DNA of 64,000 nucleotides from UBA9732 sp045116915 (GTDB lineage: Bacteria; Spirochaetota; Spirochaetia; Sphaerochaetales; Sphaerochaetaceae). The notes under the pieces are model-generated. The model searched no databases. It saw only the letters and a list, made by a program, of their open reading frames with translations, and was not told the DNA's origin. The position numbers and the translations under genes were made by a program. Every line of letters begins with the position of its first letter. Position 1 is the stretch's first letter. Positions 57,486 through 64,000 of the stretch are shown here, piece after piece. The stretch spans positions 8,045 through 72,044 of the forward strand of contig JBGUMQ010000017.1 in the NCBI GenBank assembly GCA_045116915.1, read 5' to 3'.

Positions 57486-58145
57486 GGAGAACGGTGTGCC
57501 GTCCTCAAGGGGAAACGAGACACAAAAGCAGTCCAGTTCCAGCGTTCTGCCGGCTTCTTCCGGCGTGGCCGGTACGGTTCCGTAGACAGGATCCCCGATG
57601 ATCGGGAGTCCCGCCCATGCCAGGTGGGCCCTGATCTGATGCCTGAAGCCGCGTGTGATCGTGCAGTGCATGATGTTGTCGCCGCAGTCGGTCACATCCG
57701 TAGTGTAAAGAACCGGACTGTCGGCACGCCTGATGTCCTGAACGGGCCTTACTTCTCTGGATTTCGGACCGTATGAGCGGAAATAGGATGCTATTCTGAA
57801 TGTCTTCGAATCAGGCCTGTCGAATCCTCGGAGTCTGTCGCCATGGGTGACCATGGCCCTGTAGGTCTTCTCCATCAGGTCCTTCCCCTGGATATCCATC
57901 AGGTAGGAATAGGCCTTCTGTGTCCTTGCGAACACCACAAGACCGGCCGTCGCGGTATCCAGCCTGTGCAATGTCCCGTACTCCCAGGGGTTCCTGCCTT
58001 CCACCGACAGGATGTCCGGACACTCCTCGGCGGCCATGGCAAGAAGCGTCCCGTCCATGGACCCGCCCTTGAGCGGGACGGTGGGGATGCCGTGCATTTT
58101 GTCGGCTATGATGAAATCCGGGTTCTGAAATACAACAACACCCAT
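57471..58145 (-). CDS. RluA-family pseudouridine synthase
   Basis: RNA-modifying enzyme of 224 residues isomerising uridine to pseudouridine in rRNA or tRNA. The catalytic Asp is in LHRLDTATAGLVVFA (D63), and ITRGFRHQIRAHLAWAGLPIIGDPVYG is the typical later motif. It lacks the S4 RNA-binding domain found in RluC and RluD, as in the shorter RluA type. The ATG at 58145 is preferred (AAGG about 9 bases upstream, 4 bases after malQ); an ATG at 58163 would overlap malQ. The target site cannot be told. Confidence 0.88.
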   Translation of the reverse strand: MGVVVFQNPDFIIADKMHGIPTVPLKGGSMDGTLLAMAAEECPDILSVEGRNPWEYGTLHRLDTATAGLVVFARTQKAYSYLMDIQGKDLMEKTYRAMVTHGDRLRGFDRPDSKTFRIASYFRSYGPKSREVRPVQDIRRADSPVLYTTDVTDCGDNIMHCTITRGFRHQIRAHLAWAGLPIIGDPVYGTVPATPEEAGRTLELDCFCVSFPLEDGTPFSFSKQ

Positions 58146-58149
58146 ATGC

Positions 58150-59673
58150 TCAACCTTCGGCATGGCGTCCGCTGCGGGTCACGAGGTTGCGGAAGAAATC
58201 CATGCGCCCGGGAGTGAAGGCACCCTCCTCCATCCTCCACGTCCAGTTCACGTCGTTGCATGTGGACGGGTAGTTCATCCTGGCCCATCCGCCCAGACCC
58301 AGCAGGTCCTGCATGGGGATGACGGCCAGGTCCGCCCGGCTCATCATCACGGCTTCCACCAGGGTATCGACAACATCGGCCTCGGTACAGTCCAGATAGG
58401 AAAGGACCGATTCCTTCTGTTTCCCGTCAAGCGAGTCGAACCATCCGCGGGTGGTGTCGTTGTCATGTGTGCCGGTGTACGCCACATACATCCTGTCGTA
58501 ATTGGCGGGAAGGAAATCGTCCGTGGTGTCGAATGTGCCGTCCTCATCGAACTCGAATCCGAACTGGGCGATCTTCATCCCGGGGAATCCGTTCTCCAGC
58601 CTGAGCTCCTCCATGGACCTTGTCATGTTGCCAAGATCCTCGGCTATGATCGGAAGCTCGCCCAGGGTCTGCCTCAGGACACGGAAGAAATGCTTTCCGG
58701 GGACAGGTGTCCATGTCCCGAGGGCGGCCGTCCTGGCCGTTGCGGGGATGGCATAGTAGGCATCGAAACCCTTGAAGTGGTCTATGCGGAGCACGTTGTT
58801 AAGATCCAGGCATCTCCTTACGCGGTCGATCCACCATCCGAAGCCTGTCTTCTCGTGGTAGGCCCAGTCGTAGACGGGGGTTCCCCAGAGCTGGCCGTCG
58901 GCAGAGAAGTTGTCCGGAGGGACACCGGAAACCTCCGAGAAGGCTCCGGACGGACCACGCCTGAAGAGCTCGGGATGCGACCAGGCGTCGGCGCTGTCCA
59001 TGCCCACGAAGATGGGGATGTCTCCGATCGTCAGGAGGCCCTTGGAATTGCAGTATGAGAGAAGAGCCCTGCACTGCCGGTCGAATATCAGCTGGAGCGC
59101 CTGCCAGATCCCGGCCTCCTGGCTCTCCTCGCTGAGGATCCTCCCGCACAGTTCCCTGTCGTGGGAACCCTCGGCCTTGTTCCAGACGCTGTACCAGCGC
59201 CCGTCGTCGTATCGGGAGCAGAGGATCATGTAGACGGTGTAGTCGTCGAGCCAGAGGCTGTTCGCGGCCCTGAAGTCGGCAAGCCTGTCCCGGAAACCGG
59301 CGGAAGCGAGGGCATTGGCTGCGGCCTTGCGGAGAAGAGGCATCTTCCATGAACGCACTGCGTTGAAGTCCACACGCGCGGCAGGGAATGGAGGGACATC
59401 CGAAAGATCCTCCGGAGAGAGGAAACCGTCCCTCACCAGAAGTTCGGGCGATATCAGGAGCTCGTTCCCGGCGAAAGTGGAACGGCCCGAATAAGGGCTG
59501 TTGCCGTAACCGGTGGGTCCGAGGGGGAGCATCTGCCAGTAGCGCGCACCGGCCGATACAAGGCTGTCGGCGAACGCGTAGGCCGATGGCCCCATGTCCC
59601 CTATCCCGAACCTTCCAGGCAGGGATGTTATGTGCATGAGGATTCCCGCACCGCGGTTTTCGAGGATTCTCAT
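58150..59673 (-). CDS. malQ: 4-alpha-glucanotransferase
   Basis: Amylomaltase of 507 residues (GH77) transferring glucan chains between maltodextrins and releasing glucose. Motifs are ILMHITSLPGRFGIGDMG at the N-terminus, NSPYSG, VLRIDHFKGF with the nucleophile Asp, PIIAEDLG with the acid Glu, and YTGTHDNDTTRGWF. It overlaps lacI by 4 bases and follows sugar importer genes, so the imported sugar is probably a maltodextrin. The hexokinase elsewhere in the window can phosphorylate the glucose released. Confidence 0.94.
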   Translation of the reverse strand: MRILENRGAGILMHITSLPGRFGIGDMGPSAYAFADSLVSAGARYWQMLPLGPTGYGNSPYSGRSTFAGNELLISPELLVRDGFLSPEDLSDVPPFPAARVDFNAVRSWKMPLLRKAAANALASAGFRDRLADFRAANSLWLDDYTVYMILCSRYDDGRWYSVWNKAEGSHDRELCGRILSEESQEAGIWQALQLIFDRQCRALLSYCNSKGLLTIGDIPIFVGMDSADAWSHPELFRRGPSGAFSEVSGVPPDNFSADGQLWGTPVYDWAYHEKTGFGWWIDRVRRCLDLNNVLRIDHFKGFDAYYAIPATARTAALGTWTPVPGKHFFRVLRQTLGELPIIAEDLGNMTRSMEELRLENGFPGMKIAQFGFEFDEDGTFDTTDDFLPANYDRMYVAYTGTHDNDTTRGWFDSLDGKQKESVLSYLDCTEADVVDTLVEAVMMSRADLAVIPMQDLLGLGGWARMNYPSTCNDVNWTWRMEEGAFTPGRMDFFRNLVTRSGRHAEG

Positions 59674-60719
59674 CGAAGGGCCTCTCCCAGCGTGGCCCCC
59701 GGGACAAGTGTGAACGGGATGCGTACGAGCTTGCCGCCGTTCCAGGTGCCGTCCAGGATGGAGAACAGACAGCGTGCGCTGGCCACGCCCTTCTCATATG
59801 CGCTCTGCCTGATTGTAGTCAGTTTCCTTCCGTAGTAGGAAAGGTCTTCAAGGCCATCGAATCCGATCACGGACACATCATCCGGAAGCCGGAGTCCCTT
59901 GTCCTGGATCGCGGCCACGACCCCCAGCGCCGCTATGTCGGACATGCAGACGAAACAGGTGGGCCTTGAGTCCTCATCGGCGGACAGGAGATCCGAGGCA
60001 TGGGAGAATCCTGCGTCGAACGTGGTCTCCGCGTTTATGCAGATGATGTCATCGAACGACATGCCGTACTCCGCCAGGGCCCGGGAGAAACCGAGTTTCC
60101 TCTTCCTGACGATCGAAAGCGACCCTACGGGCGTATCCGCCGAATAGTAGTCGTCCTGCAGCGAGAGGACGGCGATCCTGCGGTGTCCCTTCTCCAGGGC
60201 GCTCTTCATCTGGAGCCTCGCGGCCTCGATGTCGTCTATGGTGACTGTCACGACATCCGTGTCGTCGGCTCCGTCGATCGCGACCACGCGTATCTGACGC
60301 TGCTCCAGGATCCTGCCAAGGGTCTCGTTCACGGTAAGTCCCACGGTTATGATCCCGTCGACCGTCGCGTTCCTGACCGCATCGTCGATCGACGAGTGCA
60401 GCGGAGGGATCACGGTGAACATGTGGCTGTGGGCCTGGCAGACTTCCGCTATGCCCCTGATTATCCCGTGCATGTACGGGTTCGCAAGGCAGGATTCAAC
60501 CTTCTGAGGAAGGAGGAGTCCCACGTTCTTGTGCCTGCCCAGCGAGAAATTCCTCGCCATGGGATCGGGGATGTAGCCTTCTGCGGCCGCGACGGCGAGT
60601 ATCTTCTTCCTGGCCTGCGCGGACACGCGGTCGGGTTTGTTGAATGCAAAGGATACAGCTGTCTTGGAAAAGCCGGATTTTGCGGCTATGTCCGCGATCG
60701 TGACCCTTTTCTGTGACAT
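59670..60719 (-). CDS. LacI-family transcriptional regulator
   Basis: Regulator of 349 residues with an N-terminal helix-turn-helix (VTIADIAAKSGFSKTAVSFAFN, here given as residues 6-27) and a periplasmic-binding-like ligand domain (VGLLLPQ, TCFVCMSDIAALG, DDVSVIGFDGLEDLSYY). It lies between the importer permease genes and malQ, so it probably senses the imported sugar and controls this operon. No LacI-type operator palindrome is evident upstream of the binding-protein gene within the window, but only 85 bases of that region are visible. Confidence 0.9.
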   Translation of the reverse strand: MSQKRVTIADIAAKSGFSKTAVSFAFNKPDRVSAQARKKILAVAAAEGYIPDPMARNFSLGRHKNVGLLLPQKVESCLANPYMHGIIRGIAEVCQAHSHMFTVIPPLHSSIDDAVRNATVDGIITVGLTVNETLGRILEQRQIRVVAIDGADDTDVVTVTIDDIEAARLQMKSALEKGHRRIAVLSLQDDYYSADTPVGSLSIVRKRKLGFSRALAEYGMSFDDIICINAETTFDAGFSHASDLLSADEDSRPTCFVCMSDIAALGVVAAIQDKGLRLPDDVSVIGFDGLEDLSYYGRKLTTIRQSAYEKGVASARCLFSILDGTWNGGKLVRIPFTLVPGATLGEALR

Positions 60720-60731
60720 CCGGACGCCTCC

Positions 60732-61589
60732 TCAACCCTTTATGGCTCCGGCGGCGACACCCTTGATGATGTGCTTCTGGCACGCCAGGTAGAAGACGAT
60801 GACCGGGATGATGCTCATGAGGATCAGGGCCATCGTGGCTCCGAGGTCGACTGTTCCGTAGCTTCCCTTGAGGTACTGGATGTGGATTGGGATCGTCATG
60901 AAGCGTGTCCTGTCAAGGACCAGATACGGCAGCAGGTAGTCGTTCCATACCCACATGATCTCCAGGATGCCGACGGATATGAGGGTCGGTTTCATGACCG
61001 GGAGGACTATGCTGAAGAAAGTCCTGACAGGTCCGCATCCGTCTATCGCCGCGGCCTCCTCCATTCCGATGGGGACGCTCTTGACGAATCCGACGAACAT
61101 GAAGATCGCCAGGCCCGCACCGAATCCCAGGTAGATGACGGGAATGGTCCAGGGGGTGTTCAGGCGCAGCGTGTCGGCTGTCTTGGACAGCGTGAACATG
61201 ACCATCTGGAACGGGACGACCATGCTGAAGACGCACAGCAGGTACATGAGCTTGCAGAACCTGCTGTCCACACGTGTGATGTACCACGCGGCCATGGATG
61301 TGCAGATCAGGATCAGGGCGGTTGAGAACACGGTGATCGTGACACTGTAGAGCGCGCTCTTCAGGAAAGGATAGTTTCCGAATGTCATGCCCTTGATGAA
61401 GTTCGCGAAGCCGGCGGCCATCTCGCCCAGCGGAAGCGCGAACGTATCGGTCTTGACGTATGTGTTCAGTTTGAACGAGTTGATGAGTACCAGCACGACC
61501 GGGAAGACCCAGAGCAGGCTGATGAGGGAGAACACTATGGAGAGGATGACCTTTCCGCGTTTCTGTGCGCTGAGGGAATTCATGCTCAT
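60732..61589 (-). CDS. Carbohydrate ABC transporter permease, MalG type
   Basis: Inner-membrane permease of 285 residues with six helices. The EAA loop that docks with the ATPase reads EEAAAIDGCGPVRTFFSIV. The ATG at 61589 has GGGAGG 8 bases upstream and overlaps the MalF-type gene by 4 bases. It should pair with the MalF-type permease and use the lone MsmK-type ATPase at 36.8 kb, since no ATPase gene is adjacent. Confidence 0.92.
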   Translation of the reverse strand: MSMNSLSAQKRGKVILSIVFSLISLLWVFPVVLVLINSFKLNTYVKTDTFALPLGEMAAGFANFIKGMTFGNYPFLKSALYSVTITVFSTALILICTSMAAWYITRVDSRFCKLMYLLCVFSMVVPFQMVMFTLSKTADTLRLNTPWTIPVIYLGFGAGLAIFMFVGFVKSVPIGMEEAAAIDGCGPVRTFFSIVLPVMKPTLISVGILEIMWVWNDYLLPYLVLDRTRFMTIPIHIQYLKGSYGTVDLGATMALILMSIIPVIVFYLACQKHIIKGVAAGAIKG

Positions 61590-62524
61590 TGCTGCACCTC
61601 CCTCTTCCTGGTATAGCTGAGCTGGATGAGTCCGAGCGCGGCCACGAGGATGAAGAACAGGACGGCCTTGGCCTGCGCGATTCCGCGCGACGAGACGTTC
61701 TGTCCGTAGAACGTGTTGTAGATGTTGAGGGCGAGCATCTCGGTCGTCTTGACCACGCTGCCGTCCTCCTTGAAGACGAACGGCTGTCCCGCCGTCAGGG
61801 CCAGGTTCTGGTCGAACAGCTTGAAACCGTTCGAGAGCGTCAGGAACATGCAGATCGTGATCGAGCTCATGACATTGGGGATGGTGACCTTCCACAGCGT
61901 CTGCCACCTGCTGGCACCGTCGATCTTGGCGGCCTCCATGATATCCTCGGGGATGGCCTGCAGACCGGCGATGTAGATGATCATCATGTAGCCTATCTGC
62001 TGCCAGCACATCAGGATGATCAGGCCCCAGAAACCGTACTTGGTCTCAAGCATTATGGACGTGTTGAGCGATGTCAGGATCCCGTCGAAGATCATGGACC
62101 AGATGTAGCCCAGGACGATTCCTCCGATGAGGTTCGGCATGAAGAACACAGTCCTGAACAGGTTGCTGCCCTTCATCCCCTGCGTCAGGGCATAGGCGAC
62201 GGCGAACGCCAGGACGTTGATCAGCACCACGGACACCACGGTGAACAGGGCCGTGTACCAGAACGCATGCAGGAAGCTCGGGTCCTTGAAAGCGCCTATG
62301 TAGTTGTCGAAAAGATGCGCGAAGCCCAGGAACTTGGCATCGGATGTTGTCCTGAACTTGGTGAACGAGAGCATGAAGCCCCTGATGAACGGATACACGA
62401 ATCCGATGGCAAACGCCAGGACCGTCGGTCCCATGAACAGCCAGGACCAGTGTTTCATAGGCCTTCGGATCAGGGTGCTGTTGACCACCATGTGCCTGTT
62501 GGCCTTCTTCTTGATCTTTTCCAT
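61586..62524 (-). CDS. Carbohydrate ABC transporter permease, MalF type
   Basis: Inner-membrane permease of 312 residues with six helices after a Lys-rich start (MEKIKKKANRH). The EAA loop is EDIMEAAKIDGASRWQTLW. The ATG at 62524 follows GGAGAGG at 6 bases and is preferred over in-frame ATGs at 62536 and 62662. It lies 104 bases after the binding-protein gene, beyond a strong hairpin. Confidence 0.92.
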   Translation of the reverse strand: MEKIKKKANRHMVVNSTLIRRPMKHWSWLFMGPTVLAFAIGFVYPFIRGFMLSFTKFRTTSDAKFLGFAHLFDNYIGAFKDPSFLHAFWYTALFTVVSVVLINVLAFAVAYALTQGMKGSNLFRTVFFMPNLIGGIVLGYIWSMIFDGILTSLNTSIMLETKYGFWGLIILMCWQQIGYMMIIYIAGLQAIPEDIMEAAKIDGASRWQTLWKVTIPNVMSSITICMFLTLSNGFKLFDQNLALTAGQPFVFKEDGSVVKTTEMLALNIYNTFYGQNVSSRGIAQAKAVLFFILVAALGLIQLSYTRKREVQQ

Positions 62525-62593
62525 TTTCCTCTCCATCCAGTGTGAATCTGGTTCTCCACCGGACCCGGAACAACCGCCGGACCCGGAGGAGAA

Positions 62594-62613
62594 CCGGGGA
62601 GTCGCCTCCCCGG
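62594..62613 (-). terminator. Hairpin between the binding-protein and permease genes
   Basis: CCGGGGAG (62594-62601) pairs perfectly with CTCCCCGG (62606-62613). A wider pair, GGTTCTCC (62550-62557) and GGAGAACC (62588-62595), and a doubled CCGGACCCGG lie beside it. The structure probably holds back transcription or protects the binding-protein mRNA, giving more binding protein than permease. Confidence 0.6.
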
Positions 62614-62628
62614 ATGTCCGTTTCAGGA

Positions 62629-63915
62629 TCAGTTGTTGGCTGCCTTGTACTGGGTTGCCCATCCCTGGACGAATGCGGTCTCGACGACCTTCCAGTTGGC
62701 GTCGGTCTGTGCGGCGTCGTACTGGTTCATCGCGGAGACGACACCTGCTCTCCAGGAGTCAACGTTCGGGGTGTAGTTGAATGCCCAAGTCATGGTGTAC
62801 TTGCCCTGGTTGGCGTACTCGTTGGCCTGTGCGAGGAACACGTTCTCCGGAGCGGCTGCCTGCTTGTAGGGCATCGAACCGAATGTTCCGGCAAGGAGCT
62901 TGGAAGCCTCGGCATCGGTGACCATCCATGTCATGAAGTCGATGGTGGCCTCGATGTCGGCCTTGGAAGCCTTTGCGTTGACTGCCCAGCAGTTCTCCGT
63001 TCCGCTGTTCAGACCGGCCATCTCCTCACCTGCGACTCCGCAGTAGAAGGGGATCATCTGGAGCTTGGAGGCATCGAGACCGTACTTGTTGACAAGTGCG
63101 TCGTACTCCCAGCTTCCGTTCTGGTAGAAAGCGGCCTGCTTCTTTCCGAACTCGGCCTCTGCATCGTAACCGCCGGTGGCCAGTGTAGCCGGATCGTAGG
63201 CGGAGTTGTTGATGTACAGATCCCAGAGGTTCTTGAAGTTCTCGAGGTATGTTCCCTTGATCGTGGCGGGGCACTCGGTCCAGTTGTCGTCCCTGCTCTC
63301 ATAGTAGAGGGCGGCGTTGGCGAGGTGTCCGGAGAATCTCCATGAGGAGCTTCCGTCCATTCCGCTGGATGTGAATGCATCGAAACCGAGCTCCTTGGCC
63401 CTGGCGTGGATGTCCTCGGCGACGGCCTTCAGAGAAGCGAAGTCCTTGATCTCGGAGATGCTGTGGCCGGCCTTCTCGAGAAGCTCGACGTTGGCGATGA
63501 TTCCGAATGTCTCGTAGCAGTAGCCGATGGAAGCGAGCTTTCCGTCAGCCGAGTACAGGTTGAATGCATCGGTGTTGAGCTCGTTGGCGATCTTGGTGCC
63601 CTTCAGGTCATAGCAGTAGTCGGCCCATGTGTCGACGGCTGCCTGGTTTCCGACGATGAACAGTGTCGGCTTGGAAGCCTTGTCCATCTCTGCCGTGAGT
63701 GTCTCGTTGTACGTTCCGGAAGCGGCTGTGACGACCTTGACTGCGACACCTGTCTGAGCGGTGTACATCTTTGCGACTTCCTGGAGTGTTGCATCCGACT
63801 CCGGCTTGAAGTTGAGCCAGTAGACTGAACCCTTTGCATTCTCAGCGGCCGACTGGGCGAAAAGACCGGTCATGGCCACGATTGCGACAAGAAGAACGAT
63901 AAACAGTTTCTTCAC
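62629..63915 (-). CDS. Sugar ABC transporter substrate-binding protein
   Basis: Family 1 extracellular solute-binding protein of 428 residues. The signal peptide (1-20) ends near GLFAQSAAE with no lipobox Cys, so it should be free in the periplasm. VYWLNFKPE, the ATGGYDAEAEFGKKQAAFYQNGSWEYDAL segment (about 240-268) and the late tryptophan-rich region are typical of maltose/oligosaccharide binders. The start is a GTG at 63915 with a poor ribosome-binding site. It is first in a run with two permeases, lacI, malQ and the genes beyond. Only about 85 bases upstream are visible and no promoter can be fixed. Confidence 0.9.
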   Translation of the reverse strand: MKKLFIVLLVAIVAMTGLFAQSAAENAKGSVYWLNFKPESDATLQEVAKMYTAQTGVAVKVVTAASGTYNETLTAEMDKASKPTLFIVGNQAAVDTWADYCYDLKGTKIANELNTDAFNLYSADGKLASIGYCYETFGIIANVELLEKAGHSISEIKDFASLKAVAEDIHARAKELGFDAFTSSGMDGSSSWRFSGHLANAALYYESRDDNWTECPATIKGTYLENFKNLWDLYINNSAYDPATLATGGYDAEAEFGKKQAAFYQNGSWEYDALVNKYGLDASKLQMIPFYCGVAGEEMAGLNSGTENCWAVNAKASKADIEATIDFMTWMVTDAEASKLLAGTFGSMPYKQAAAPENVFLAQANEYANQGKYTMTWAFNYTPNVDSWRAGVVSAMNQYDAAQTDANWKVVETAFVQGWATQYKAANN

Positions 63916-64000
63916 TCAAGTTTCGCAGAAGCCTAGGCTGACAGTTTCAAACTGGCGGTCAGGGTCTGCGGAAGCTTGTTGATAAATATCTGTACGATCT

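Noticed and set aside
1..64000. CRISPR arrays, insertion sequences, rRNA operon, replication origin
   Set aside because: No regularly spaced repeats, transposase genes, rRNA sequence or DnaA-box clusters were seen.

Overview
The window is a GC-rich, gene-dense bacterial chromosome segment with short intergenic gaps and many 1-, 4- and 8-base gene overlaps. Gene content suggests a fermentative gut-type spirochaete close to Sphaerochaeta/Treponema. The pointers are a eukaryote-like hexokinase, a long serine hydroxymethyltransferase, a PnrA-type nucleoside ABC system, solute-binding proteins with a GSQE-like mature start, the RarA/unknown-domain fusion, and several lipoprotein and outer-membrane genes with no recognisable family. 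The lineage is inferred from gene content only; there is no rRNA in the window.

Layout. 1-4.5 kb: end of a patatin-like lipase, hexokinase, an exported protein and exonuclease I. 4.6-16.9 kb (+): a purine run (nucleoside-binding protein, ATPase, two permeases, a fused selenium-type xanthine dehydrogenase) running without a gap into prfA, prmC, a RelA/SpoT protein and rpiB. 16.9-21.5 kb (-): a PD-(D/E)XK-like protein, then cytidine deaminase, hydantoinase/dihydropyrimidinase and glyA behind a 43-residue ORF and a terminator. 21.8-23.3 kb: a DUF4143 ATPase and infA. 23.5-30.8 kb (-): an RND efflux operon with an extra lipoprotein and an exonuclease. 30.9-32.7 kb: divergent yqeC and xdhC, accessory genes for molybdenum hydroxylases. 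32.7-40 kb: envelope proteins, an MFS transporter, an MsmK/UgpC ATPase, a PAP2 phosphatase and a membrane protein. 40-48.2 kb (-): an Rnf operon carrying two in-frame fusions (RnfD-RnfG and RnfB-NrfA) followed by resB and ccsA. 48.3-54.5 kb: tRNA-Leu with duplicated 3' ends, a MATE-ATPase fusion, a Gfo/Idh/MocA oxidoreductase, asparaginase, xseAB, tRNA-Arg and tRNA-His. 54.5-64 kb (-): a sugar ABC system, LacI regulator, MalQ, a pseudouridine synthase, a lipoprotein and RarA.

How it fits together. Nucleosides taken up by the BMP/ABC system can feed the molybdenum hydroxylase, whose C-terminal 4Fe-4S domain takes the place of the usual FAD subunit. YqeC, XdhC and the hydantoinase are its likely partners. 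The Rnf complex couples ferredoxin/NAD redox to ion transport. Here its RnfB subunit reads in frame, with no stop codon, into a membrane-anchored pentahaem nitrite reductase (NrfA), with ResB/CcsA cytochrome c maturation genes next in the operon. This suggests an Rnf-linked nitrite-ammonifying electron sink without NrfH. It is the most unusual feature of the window.

A second, genome-style signal is a recurring promoter layout in which a -10 box lies exactly 6 (sometimes 7) bases before the start codon with no ribosome-binding site. It appears for sbcB, relA, yqeC, the Gfo/Idh gene, asparaginase, xseA, a lipoprotein gene and probably the MFS gene, and implies leaderless mRNAs.
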